The position numbers were made by a program, and so were the translations under genes. Below, in pieces: positions 7,329 through 15,847 of a stretch of 64,000 bases of DNA. How positions within the stretch are numbered: the stretch's first letter is position 1; every line of letters begins with the position of its first letter. The stretch comes from CAKZQX01 sp034436755 (lineage in GTDB: Bacteria > Chloroflexota > Chloroflexia > Chloroflexales > Chloroflexaceae), in assembly GCA_034436755.1 (NCBI GenBank), contig DAOTVB010000201.1, positions 1-64,000 of the forward strand, written 5' to 3'. The notes below the pieces were generated by a model that saw only the letters and a list, made by a program, of their open reading frames with translations, did not search any database and was not told the origin of the DNA.

Positions 7329-9974
7329 CTAGAGCTGTCCTTTGCGCTTCATGCCCAGACCATATAAATATAACTCAGCAACTGAATAGCGGGTAACATC
7401 GGTTTCTGGGAGGCGAGTATACTCTTGTAAAACACCTGTTTCGATCATCTCTTTAACTAAACCGTTCAGTTCTGAGTTTGTTTTGCCCCATAACTCACTT
7501 AACTGATCTACCGAGATAGGGGAACTCTGGTTCCGCAAGCGATTAAGATACTCGTCAAATTCAGGATATTCGTTGCGAACTTCATCGACGCGCTGTTCTG
7601 AAACAAACGGCAAGGCATCAGTTAACGCTTTTGGTCGTAATATTGCATTATATGTATTCCGGTCATGATAGGCTCGTTCAAGCTCAACCGCCCGCTGGAG
7701 CAGCAGGATCAGACTGCGGGGAAACAGGTTATTCTGACTATCCGTGATACGATTACGTATCCAGTTATGCGTATACGCCTTCTTTCCGCGTCCCATACGC
7801 TCACCCCAGAGGGGATACAGGCTACGCCGTAACTGACTCTCTTCAAGATTATTTAACCGAGATCGATCGATCCCAAACTGATCTTGCAGGAGACTTCTCA
7901 TTGTACTTGAACTTAATAAAACCTGTCGCAAAACGAGCCGCCACAAATCGGCCGCATCCCAGCGCAACTGTATCTGTCGCGCTGCGAAATGGGCCTTATT
8001 TTCAAAATTGAGATCACTCCAGATATCTTCACGTAGCAAGATCTTTGGGATAATTCGCTGCAAGCCCGGTCCAGTTTCGATCCACCAGGCAAACAGCCCT
8101 TCGAGTACGCGGCGGCGGCGTGTGCGATCCTGTCCAAATACTATATCCAGTTCATCATAGATCAACCAGACTTTTTTATCATTTTGCCGTAACCAGTCCT
8201 CAACCGTTTTCAGTTCATCAACTGTCTGAGCACCCGCCTGAGGCGATTGCAAGCGTTTAACCAACCAGGCAACAATTTCTATTTGCCGGGGTGCCTGTGT
8301 GGTACTTAACTGAATCAAGTCTGGATCGAGATCAGGTAAAGGCTGCGAGTCACTCAAGTCAGAACAGATACGTAACAACGCATAGTTCATCCAGAACCGT
8401 TTCCAACCAGATGGACCAACTTGCTGCTCAAAATCCTCCAAAGCTGCACTGTTTAGCAAGGTATGCCGCAGTTCTGCCCGTCCATGGGCCGGAATGAAAT
8501 GAACATTCGCCAGATCAACCGATGACTCAGCTAACACTTTTGCATCTGATGCGCGTTCGACAAACAACCGGAAGAGCAGACTCTTGCCGGTACCCTTTGC
8601 GCCACGAATAAGCCAGATACGATCATTCAAAAATCTGGTAAAGTCACCTGTCCGCTGAAAGATATCTGGAATATCTTTGTCCGCTAGATCCTGGGCAACT
8701 GCCGCTTGAAAGGTAAGTTCACCGAGAATAGCCTCACGCTTATCGGCTATCTGAGTATCGCGTTGAATTTCTGGCAGACTGGCATCAATAACATCGGCAA
8801 TCGGACTGTAGGGCTCTGCGAGTTCGGGTGATACATTATTTATTAAGTCGGTCAGCGCGGCAATGCCTGGATTATAGTAGACTTGATAATATAACTCATT
8901 GATAGTAATAGCTGCTGGTGGATTCCAATGTTCAGCGATCCATTCTTCTGCCTGAGCCGTCCATTTCCGGCGCAAATCCTCAATTGCCGGCACTGGTGTT
9001 AAAAGAAAGCGTAAATCAGGTTTACCACGATAGTTACGCTGTTTGCGTGCAGCCTCAACCACCCATTGCAGTCCGGCATAGCTTTGATCTGTCGGCGAAA
9101 AACAGATAATGGCCAGATCTGCCAGATCAAACAGCGCAACTGCCCCAATCTCAGTAAACCCGGTCCGTGCATCGATAAGAATAATGTCAGGATCTATCTG
9201 GGTTTTGATATCGTCCAAGAGTCGCCGAACTGGATTAACTGCTCGCTGGTAAAGTATATGTATGTCAAGATCGGCTAATCGATGAATATACCCCTCATCA
9301 TACTCGCCTGCCGGAACAAGATAGAGTTCGCCACGGGTAGAGAGATTAACCCGGCGAATGCAATCATTAATGGCCGGAACTTGTTGATCAGGTGTCAAAT
9401 AGCGTTGATGAATATAGTCTAGAACACCATAATCTTTCCCATTAATGCTGGTCGACTCAGGTGGAAACATAAATGATAGCCCGGGCGCTTCCAGGTCAAA
9501 ATCGATCACAACCACCCGACGTTCGCGTGCAGCCAGCAACCCGCTAACGATGCCCAACGCCGTTGTACGTCCTACACCTCCTTTAAAAGAATAAAAGGTG
9601 ACGACAAAGGGCCGCGCAGCAGCGTCTTCTTCCAATGGGGCGGTGTGATCAGGCTCCGGGGCCATCAAGATCTCTGACCAGAGTGGCAACTGCACCGGTT
9701 GTGATGATGGCGATTCCTCTGCCTCCTCAGGAATTAGCAATTCGTAGTCAGCAAAGGGATAACTTCCCAGGTTTAGATCTAATGCAGTCAATATATCATC
9801 TATCTGCTCTTCACGTTCTGCTAAAGACTGATCAGTAAAACCAGTTGTGACAATCCGCAGTTTAAGCCATCCCAGCGTTGTGCGCCTGACCTGTATCTCC
9901 ACTTCCGGGTCTTTTGCCCGAAGATCATCATAAAGCTTTGCTCGAATTTGATCTGACAATGCAACTGTATTCAT
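7329..9974 (-). CDS. Double P-loop ATPase: ParA-like KGGVGR domain plus AAA-type domain
   Basis: This 881-residue protein has at least three parts. An N-terminal alpha/beta domain (1-100) is rich in basic and aromatic residues. A SIMIBI/ParA-type domain has the deviant Walker A KGGVGRTT at 131-138, then IDFDLEAPG and IDARTGFTEIG, as in the 'KGGVGR-motif variant' ATPases. A second ATPase domain has Walker A GAKGTGKS near 455-462 and Walker B VWLIYDELD near 600. The last 60 residues look like a winged helix. No membrane segment or nuclease motif was seen. Its start overlaps the stop of the HEPN-like gene by one base (TAATG). GC content is visibly lower than in neighbouring genes, suggesting horizontal acquisition. 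A defence or conflict role is inferred from this architecture, not shown. Confidence 0.8.
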   Translation of the reverse strand: MNTVALSDQIRAKLYDDLRAKDPEVEIQVRRTTLGWLKLRIVTTGFTDQSLAEREEQIDDILTALDLNLGSYPFADYELLIPEEAEESPSSQPVQLPLWSEILMAPEPDHTAPLEEDAAARPFVVTFYSFKGGVGRTTALGIVSGLLAARERRVVVIDFDLEAPGLSFMFPPESTSINGKDYGVLDYIHQRYLTPDQQVPAINDCIRRVNLSTRGELYLVPAGEYDEGYIHRLADLDIHILYQRAVNPVRRLLDDIKTQIDPDIILIDARTGFTEIGAVALFDLADLAIICFSPTDQSYAGLQWVVEAARKQRNYRGKPDLRFLLTPVPAIEDLRRKWTAQAEEWIAEHWNPPAAITINELYYQVYYNPGIAALTDLINNVSPELAEPYSPIADVIDASLPEIQRDTQIADKREAILGELTFQAAVAQDLADKDIPDIFQRTGDFTRFLNDRIWLIRGAKGTGKSLLFRLFVERASDAKVLAESSVDLANVHFIPAHGRAELRHTLLNSAALEDFEQQVGPSGWKRFWMNYALLRICSDLSDSQPLPDLDPDLIQLSTTQAPRQIEIVAWLVKRLQSPQAGAQTVDELKTVEDWLRQNDKKVWLIYDELDIVFGQDRTRRRRVLEGLFAWWIETGPGLQRIIPKILLREDIWSDLNFENKAHFAARQIQLRWDAADLWRLVLRQVLLSSSTMRSLLQDQFGIDRSRLNNLEESQLRRSLYPLWGERMGRGKKAYTHNWIRNRITDSQNNLFPRSLILLLQRAVELERAYHDRNTYNAILRPKALTDALPFVSEQRVDEVRNEYPEFDEYLNRLRNQSSPISVDQLSELWGKTNSELNGLVKEMIETGVLQEYTRLPETDVTRYSVAELYLYGLGMKRKGQL

Positions 9975-10429
9975 TAAGATGCTTCTCCTTGTCGCTCTAA
10001 TATCAAGCGATGTAGCTTTTGTATGGCGTCAATAAAACGCTCACTGTCTTCTTTCTGTCCCTGTTCGCCGCCATAGCGGAGTTCATCTTTCTGCCATAAA
10101 TCCGAAACCGTCTTCCACGCCGGTTTATAGGTATTCGTCCTGTCGTATGCAATAAATCGTTGTATTTCTGGCAGTTGATTTATTAGTTGTGTAAGATCAT
10201 GCAAGGATGCTCCCGCTACTCCTCTTTTAAAAAGCCTGGTTTCCTTAAAATTGTTTGTATGTTCGTTATAGCAAATCAATGCTTTCAGAGAACATTCTAT
10301 GGCATAGCCACCTATATAAATGGCTCCGGCCCAGCGCTGGGCCGTATGGAGCTTTTCTGCGTCTTCACGCCGCCGGCGCGATGCTTTCAATTGGACGCGA
10401 CGGTCATATGTGTCAGGCCGCTTTGTCAC
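9974..10429 (-). CDS. HEPN-like domain protein coupled to the double P-loop ATPase
   Basis: The 151-residue helical protein has the GYAIECSLKALICY segment and HDL(T)QLINQLP region typical of HEPN-fold proteins. In many such proteins an R-x4-6-H motif makes an RNA-cleaving site; a clear copy is not visible here, so it may be a non-catalytic or divergent member. The GTG start at 10429 is preceded by GAGGAT. The stop codon overlaps the start of the ATPase gene by one base, so the two are translated together. Low GC content is shared with its partner. HEPN proteins paired with large P-loop ATPases are common in toxin-antitoxin and antiviral modules, which is the basis for the functional guess. 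Confidence 0.65.
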   Translation of the reverse strand: MTKRPDTYDRRVQLKASRRRREDAEKLHTAQRWAGAIYIGGYAIECSLKALICYNEHTNNFKETRLFKRGVAGASLHDLTQLINQLPEIQRFIAYDRTNTYKPAWKTVSDLWQKDELRYGGEQGQKEDSERFIDAIQKLHRLILERQGEAS

Positions 10430-10463
10430 TGCAATATCCTCACCTTCAGTGGTTGCAGTTTGT

Positions 10464-10469
10464 ATTATA
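10464..10469 (-). promoter_or_regulatory. -10 box of the HEPN-ATPase operon
   Basis: Read leftward this is a perfect TATAAT, 35 bases before the GTG start of the HEPN gene. A weak -35 candidate, CTGATA, lies 17 bases further upstream. Confidence 0.5.
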
Positions 10470-10659
10470 TGGATTTAAGATCCAGCTATCAGTCGTAAAC
10501 GTATTGTAGCATATTGTGCTGCCGCAGTTCTTATGTCTCCGCTCCACAACACCCAACTTCCGCCTGTTCTCCTGCTTCAGTCAAGCAATACTTCCATCAG
10601 ACGACCTACCGTATCCCCTCAGGTGGCTTCTACCTTCTGACGGGTGTAATAATGCGGGC

Positions 10660-11096
10660 ATAATGCTATCTTTAATCACAAATGAAACCGGGGAAATAGT
10701 TGAAGAGTTTTTACGCCACAAGAGCCCGATACAGATTCTCCTGCGGTTTGCCCGAGAAGATCTGGACCTGCACGGACAGTCCATCAGCGCAGGTCAGCGC
10801 ATCATCCCGATGATCGGCGCTGCCAACCGCGACCCGGCGCAGTTCCCAGACCCGGATCGGCTGGACCTGAGACGCCCCCCAATCCCCACCTCAGATTGGG
10901 ACATGGCATTCACTTCTGCCTGAGGGCAGGGCTGGCAAAGCTGAAAGCCCGGATTGCCTTTGCAACCTTGCTCCAGCGTTGCCCGGATCTGACCCTGACA
11001 ACGGATACACCTGCCTGGCGTGAGGCATTGACGGTGCGGGGCCTGGCAAGCCTGCCAGTCACATTCGCTGCCGGCGAAACACGTGTCGGGAACTAG
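10660..11096 (+). pseudogene. Cytochrome P450 remnant, 5'-truncated and frameshifted
   Basis: One frame gives VEEFLRHKSPIQ...AREDLDLHGQ, IPMIGAANRDPAQFPDPDRLDL, which is the region between the K helix and the heme loop of bacterial P450s. A second frame continues with LGHGIHFCLRAGLAKLKARIAF and ends RGLASLPVTFAAGETRVGN, the heme-ligand loop with its cysteine and the C-terminal end. The frames meet in a run of six C (10875-10880), so a one-base indel there is the break. The first roughly 280 residues, including the ExxR helix, are missing. Arginine also replaces the usual glycine after the ligand Cys-Leu pair. It is not functional as it stands. Confidence 0.85.
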
Positions 11097-11507
11097 TGGC
11101 GGGTATGTCGGTGCAGTCGGTGGCGGCAGATGATGCAGCAGGATGCCCATTTCATCAGTAGGCGCGTAGCAGATTATGATGCGGTAGCTCTTGCTACTCA
11201 GCGCAGGTTGACGCATAACATAATACTACAACGGGTTTTCTTTTCACCGCAGAGACGCAGATGGCGCAGAGATGATAAACACGGATGGAGTGATTAGCTT
11301 GCTCTACGGCTTTGGCTTGTGTGAGAAAAGTGAATGCTCGTTGTAGTATATAGTGACGGATTGCGCCAGATCAGGTTCCGCGTAATGTGCTGTATATCGC
11401 CGTAATAGTATAATAGACAGTGTAACGGAGTCCGTATGGGTCACAGGACTTACACGGTCTCCCCCTGAAAGGGGATTTCGCCTCCGACAGGGCGGAAGAG
11501 GACAACC
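11097..11507. other. Gap without a gene; holds half of a family 1 element
   Basis: No supported coding sequence was found. The stretch 11230-11270 resembles the inner part of family 2 repeats (CGCAGAGATGATAAAC). From 11441 there is the left half of a family 1 element (TCACAGGACTTACACGGT, then TTCGCCTCCGACAGGGCGG). It stops at the 3' end of the permease-MenA gene without its right half. Confidence 0.5.
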
Positions 11508-13184
11508 CTACACCATCCCCGCCACCACTGCTGCCCCCACCCACCCGACGATCAGCAGCAGCCCGAACTGCAGATGCAACTGTGCCGTCTGCTGGAGCAC
11601 CGGCTGGAGTGCGCCCGGCTCCCGCGCGGCGGCCACGATGCGCATCAAGCGCAACGCCGGCGGCAGCGTCGCAATGCTGATCAGTGTTAGCCAGGGCGCA
11701 ATGCCCAGCAGCACCGTCACAATTAGCGAGAGGTAGGTGCCGCCGATCAGCAGGTAGTACTCGATATTTCCCCGCCCGCGCCCCAGCAGCGTCGCCAGCG
11801 TGTACTTTCCAACCTGGCGATCATGTTCCAGGTCGCGCAGGTTGTTTGCATGCAGGATGGCCGCCACCAGGCAGCCCACCGGCAGCGCGGCCGGCACCAC
11901 CGACAGGGGAACCGCCTGCGCCTGCACATAGTAGGAGCCGATCACAATCACCGGTCCCATAAAGATGAAAACGGCCAGCTCCCCCAGGGCGTTGTAGGCC
12001 AGCGCAAACGGCCCGGCAGTGTAGAAAAACCCCACCAGCATGCCGAGCAGTCCCAGCCAGAGAATAAACATCCCCGCGACACTGACCAGGTACAACCCGA
12101 TAGCCGCGCCCAGTCCGAAGGCCACCAACCCGCCGCGCAGGATCTGCCGGGGTGTCAACTCGCCGCGCAGCAGTGCCGCGTTTGTGCCCGGTGCGTCGGG
12201 CCGGTCGGCTCCCCGCCGGTAGTCGTAGTAGTCGTTAACCAGGTTTGTACCCGCCTGGATTGCGCTTGCGCCCAGCAGGGTCAGGGCCAGCAGACCCAGG
12301 TTGAGGTTGCTATCGTAGGCGGCAATACTGCCCCCCAGCACTACCGGGATCACCGCTGCCGTGTAGCTCCAGGGACGCACGGCCCGCCACCAGAGCAGCA
12401 GTCGGCGGTGGATTGATCTCCCCGGCGGGCGCGCACCGGTGCGCTGCCAGGGCACCAGCAGCCGTTCCAACTCGTCCAGCAGGACCGAGATTAGCCAGCC
12501 CACCAGTGCCACCGCCACAAGCCCGGCAATCATCCGGTCGATGGCGTACAACTCGTAGGAGCGCCAGATCAGCCGGCCGATGCCGCTGTCCGCGCCGACA
12601 AACTCCACACCAACAATCAATGTCAGCGCAAAGCCCATCCCGAGCTTGATGCTGGTCATAATCCCCGGCAGACTCGCGGGGAGCGCGACGGTCCAGAAGA
12701 GATTCCACGGCTTTGCGCCAAAGCTGCGAGCCACCTCAAAGTGGCGCGCCTCCACCTGCAGCACACTGGCGGCCACGTTCAGCACAATCAGGAAGAAGAT
12801 ACTGATGGCGATGGTGACAATCTTGCTGCTCTCGCCCAGGCCCAGCACGACAATGATCAGCGGCAGCAGCGCAATTTTGGGCACCGGGTAGATCGCGGCG
12901 GCGATGGGTTGGAACAGCGCCCGAAACGGCGGGCTGATGCCCATCAGCAGGCCTACCACGATAGCGGGAACGCCTCCCAGCAGAAAGCCCAGGCCAATCC
13001 GCATCAGGCTGACGCCCACCTCCTGCGCCAGTTGCCCATTTGCCAGCAGTTCGCCCATAGTCACGAACACGGCGGAAGGCGGCGGATAAAACACGCGGTT
13101 CAGCCAGCCGGCCTGCACCGCCAGTTCCCAGAGAGCCAGCAGCAGCAGCGGCGATATAAAAGATAGCCAGCGATTTTTATGCAT
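11508..13184 (-). CDS. Fusion of an ABC importer permease with a MenA-type prenyltransferase
   Basis: One uninterrupted 558-residue frame. Residues 1 to about 250 are a complete SsuC/TauC-type inner-membrane permease, including the EAA loop (EVARSFGAKPWNLFWTVALPASLPGI). Residues about 262-558 are a UbiA-superfamily prenyltransferase most like MenA, which attaches the isoprenoid tail to 1,4-dihydroxy-2-naphthoate in menaquinone synthesis. Both aspartate-rich motifs are present: NDYYDYRRGAD near 320 and NNLRDLEHDRQVGKYTLAT near 450. The matching ATPase and binding protein genes lie directly upstream. A fusion of transporter and membrane enzyme suggests import of a quinone-ring precursor handed to the prenyltransferase; this is inference. 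The ribosome-binding site is weak (GGAAA). Confidence 0.85.
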   Translation of the reverse strand: MHKNRWLSFISPLLLLALWELAVQAGWLNRVFYPPPSAVFVTMGELLANGQLAQEVGVSLMRIGLGFLLGGVPAIVVGLLMGISPPFRALFQPIAAAIYPVPKIALLPLIIVVLGLGESSKIVTIAISIFFLIVLNVAASVLQVEARHFEVARSFGAKPWNLFWTVALPASLPGIMTSIKLGMGFALTLIVGVEFVGADSGIGRLIWRSYELYAIDRMIAGLVAVALVGWLISVLLDELERLLVPWQRTGARPPGRSIHRRLLLWWRAVRPWSYTAAVIPVVLGGSIAAYDSNLNLGLLALTLLGASAIQAGTNLVNDYYDYRRGADRPDAPGTNAALLRGELTPRQILRGGLVAFGLGAAIGLYLVSVAGMFILWLGLLGMLVGFFYTAGPFALAYNALGELAVFIFMGPVIVIGSYYVQAQAVPLSVVPAALPVGCLVAAILHANNLRDLEHDRQVGKYTLATLLGRGRGNIEYYLLIGGTYLSLIVTVLLGIAPWLTLISIATLPPALRLMRIVAAAREPGALQPVLQQTAQLHLQFGLLLIVGWVGAAVVAGMV

Positions 13185-13211
13185 AATCTGTTTCCATACT
13201 TAAAATGCTCG

Positions 13212-14012
13212 TCACCCGGTCAACTCCTCGGCCAGGCGTGCCCGCTCAACCTCATCGCGTAGCAGTTCCCAGATCTCGGCAAATAACTGACTAAAGCGCG
13301 GATCGCTGCGCAACGCAATGGCATCGCGGGGGCGCGCAAAGGGCACTGCTACCTCGTGCAGCAGACGACCCGGCCGCGCCGACATCAGGTAGATCCGATC
13401 CCCCAGCGTTAGCGCCTCCTCAATGCTGTGGGTCACAAACACCACCGTTTTGGCGTCACGTTCCCACTGGCGCAGCAGCACCTGTTGCAGGATCAGGCGG
13501 GTCTGGGCATCCAGCGCGCCGAAGGGCTCATCCATCAAGAGCACCTCCGGGTCGCAGGCGAAGGCGCGGGCCAGGCCCACCCGCTGCTGCATACCGCCGG
13601 ACAACTGCGCCGGGTAGCTCTGCGCAAAGCGCTCCAGCCCGATCTCGGCGACCCAATGCCGGGCCATCTCTGCCCGCTCCTGCCGGGACACACCCTGGAG
13701 CCGCAGCCCGTAGGCTACATTCTCGGCGACGGTCATCCAGGGGAAGACGCCCGACCCCTGGAAGACCATCGCCTTGACCGGGCGGGCCGGGTTGTCATGC
13801 TGGATGTGGGCACTACCGCCGGTCGCCTGCTCCAGTCCGGCCAGCACCCGTAGCAGCGTGGTCTTCCCGCAACCGCTCGGCCCGACAATGCAGCCCAGTT
13901 CACCCCGCGTTACGGTGAGCGTCACCCCACCCAGTGCTTCGACCGGTTCGGCACGCTTCCGTCCGGGATAGGTGACGTGCAGGTTGTCAATACTAATCTT
14001 TGGAGTTTTCAT
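13212..14012 (-). CDS. ABC transporter ATPase, SsuB/TauB type
   Basis: The cytosolic ATPase of the importer (about 266 residues) has Walker A GPSGCGKTT, Q-loop VFQGSG, signature LSGGMQQR, Walker B VLLMDEPFGALD and switch histidine VTHSIEEA. This subtype normally pairs with NMT1/SsuA-like binding proteins for sulfonates, nitrate, pyrimidines or aromatic compounds; the substrate here is not readable from the ATPase. The ATG at 14012 is taken over a GTG nine bases upstream, as neither has a strong ribosome-binding site. It lies 27 bases before the permease-MenA gene and 33 after the binding-protein gene, so all three form one operon. Confidence 0.9.
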   Translation of the reverse strand: MKTPKISIDNLHVTYPGRKRAEPVEALGGVTLTVTRGELGCIVGPSGCGKTTLLRVLAGLEQATGGSAHIQHDNPARPVKAMVFQGSGVFPWMTVAENVAYGLRLQGVSRQERAEMARHWVAEIGLERFAQSYPAQLSGGMQQRVGLARAFACDPEVLLMDEPFGALDAQTRLILQQVLLRQWERDAKTVVFVTHSIEEALTLGDRIYLMSARPGRLLHEVAVPFARPRDAIALRSDPRFSQLFAEIWELLRDEVERARLAEELTG

Positions 14013-14045
14013 TGTTCCCACGTTTCACGTTTCACGCCTCACGTC

Positions 14046-15059
14046 TCATTCCGCACTATCCAGTTCGGCGGCAACTTCGGTAGCAATCTCCGTATTGACA
14101 AACTGATTCACATCCAGCAGTTCATCATACTCGAGCGAGCCGCGCTCCATAAAGAATGCCTGCAGCGTCTCCAGATCATCAATCGGCACCTCGCCGTCGG
14201 GATCATACCCGGCAAGCGGGCTACGCATAACAACGGCGGCGGGCACCTGGGTGTACTCCTCAATGATCTGCGCAATCTCTTCATTCATATAGTCGCCCTG
14301 CAGATCGCGGCAGGCACGCAGATAAGCCCGCATAAAACCGCGTGCCGCTTCGGGGTTGGCCTCCAACCAGGGCGCATTTGTCAACACATAGGTCGCGGTA
14401 AAGCCGTTGATAAAATCCTCCGCCAGCACCTTTACCAGCCCCTGGTCTTCATTGATCGTCACCAGCGGCTCGGTAATGACGGCCGCATCCAGGGAGCCAT
14501 TCGCCAGGGCTGCGGGCATGTCGGGGAAACGCATCGCGGTCAGTTCGACATCCTCGATCGAGAGCCCCTCCTGCGCCAGCGCCTGATCTACCCAGTATTC
14601 GATGGCCGCGCCGATGCCGTTGACGGCGACCCGCTTACCCGCCAGGTCTGCCGCACTCTGGATATCATCCCGGTCGGCTCCCGTCACCAGCGGAGTTGCC
14701 ACGGGCGGACTCTCGCTGTGCATTGGGGCGATGATTGTAAAGTCCAGACCCTGTTCCAGGGCGTTAAACACCCCGGCATTGCCCCCGGCAAAAATCACCT
14801 CAAAGTTCCCGGCGGCCAGTTGGATCACCGCATCGTTGGTACTCTGAATCGTTGTTAGCTCAATCTCGATATTTTCCTCCGCAAAGTAGCCGCGTTCAAT
14901 GCCGACATAGAGCGGCGCAAAGATGATAATCGGGATATAGCCCAGGCGAATCGTCTGAATTTCACTTTCGGCTGAAGGTGTCGCACTACAGGCAGTTAGC
15001 AGGGCCAGGATTAGAAGCAGCGCAACTGCATGTCGCAGGCGGCCTATGGATAATGCCAT
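14046..15059 (-). CDS. ABC importer substrate-binding lipoprotein, NMT1/SsuA-like
   Basis: The 337-residue protein has a lipoprotein signal peptide ending LLTAC (lipidation cysteine near residue 24). A type II periplasmic-binding fold typical of NMT1/THI5/SsuA proteins follows: IRLGYIPIIIFAPLYVGIERGYFAEENIEIEL at the N-terminus, AVIQLAAGNFEVIFAGG, and DLAGKRVAVNG. It delivers the substrate to the permease half of the permease-MenA fusion. The substrate is unknown. If the fusion is meaningful, an aromatic menaquinone precursor is a candidate. It is the first gene of the operon, with a 790-base repeat-rich gap upstream. Confidence 0.88.
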   Translation of the reverse strand: MALSIGRLRHAVALLLILALLTACSATPSAESEIQTIRLGYIPIIIFAPLYVGIERGYFAEENIEIELTTIQSTNDAVIQLAAGNFEVIFAGGNAGVFNALEQGLDFTIIAPMHSESPPVATPLVTGADRDDIQSAADLAGKRVAVNGIGAAIEYWVDQALAQEGLSIEDVELTAMRFPDMPAALANGSLDAAVITEPLVTINEDQGLVKVLAEDFINGFTATYVLTNAPWLEANPEAARGFMRAYLRACRDLQGDYMNEEIAQIIEEYTQVPAAVVMRSPLAGYDPDGEVPIDDLETLQAFFMERGSLEYDELLDVNQFVNTEIATEVAAELDSAE

Positions 15060-15081
15060 GATGTTTCTCTTTCTCTCGCTT

Positions 15082-15226
15082 ACACAACTTACGCGGTGGA
15101 ACCTATTTCGATCTGTTGATCGCTACGAAAGTCCGTTTCGCCGGCGGCAGCATGGTATGGTTCTCTCCTGTTCCACCCTACCGGAGGCCCAACGCTCTTC
15201 CGGGTCAACGACCGCATAACTCGTGT
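15082..15226. repeat. Family 1 palindromic element
   Basis: The left end is ACACAACTTACGCGGT and the right end ACCGCATAACTCGTGT, an imperfect inverted pair. The interior has a TTTCGCCGGCGGCAG and CTACCGGAGGC pair. Near-identical heptamers (CGCTTAC and CACTTAC) abut the two ends and may be a target-site duplication. Confidence 0.6.
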
Positions 15227-15357
15227 CACTTACAACGTTTTCTCGACAGTGTTGATACACAAAAGATAGTAAGAACAGGCAGACACCAAAGGGCGAACCA
15301 ACCGACTACCCGCTGAAGATCCAGCCGGCGTGCGCTGTTCGCGGTTCCGCGGTGCTC

Positions 15358-15481
15358 ATACCAATGTGCCAGCAAACCAGCAATCAACGGGAATGGGCAC
15401 AACGGGCGTAGCGGCGGCACAATCCCGTGTATCATCTCTGCCTCCTCGGTGTGCTCTGTGGCTATGACAACAAATCGGTAT
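15358..15481. repeat. Family 2 element, 124 bp
   Basis: The ends ATACCAATGTG and CAAATCGGTAT are inverted. The interior reads CCGTGTATCATCTCTGC, then TGTGCTCTGTGGCTATGACA. Other copies lie at 41549-41666 and 48346-48469, and a fused partial copy at 51466-51556. No coding content was found. Confidence 0.6.
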
Positions 15482-15672
15482 CAGTTCTCTATCTGTCTAC
15501 AGGTATTGTAGGCTAATTCATGAAATTGACAAACCTGGAAGAGAAGAACTGAGAACGAAAGAACCGAGAACAACTCTCCGATGTTACTACACCGGGGAAG
15601 GGTTGTTCTCGGTTCTCTGCTGGTAGTGTTTAGTCTCGACTCCAGAAGAACCGCCAGTAGATCTGTCGCCTG

Positions 15673-15832
15673 ATGAATTTTGAAAATGTAATCCGGACAT
15701 CGCCGCTCAGGAGTCCCGGCTTCAGCCGGACCAGGCTTGCCTGGCCGGCTGCCGCTGTCCCGGTAGGCATCCCACCGGCTAAAGCCGGGACTCCCGGTCA
15801 TTTCATATCCGAACTATTTTTTCAAAGTTCAT
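15673..15832. repeat. Family 3 palindromic element, 160 bp
   Basis: The whole element is a long imperfect palindrome. The ends are ATGAATTTTGAAAATGTAAT and its inverted counterpart ending TTTTTTCAAAGTTCAT. Further in, GAGTCCCGGCTTCAGCCGG pairs with CCGGCTAAAGCCGGGACTC. It precedes the spermidine-synthase-like gene's stop. Confidence 0.65.
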
Positions 15833-15847
15833 TAGGGAGCGGTGTTG

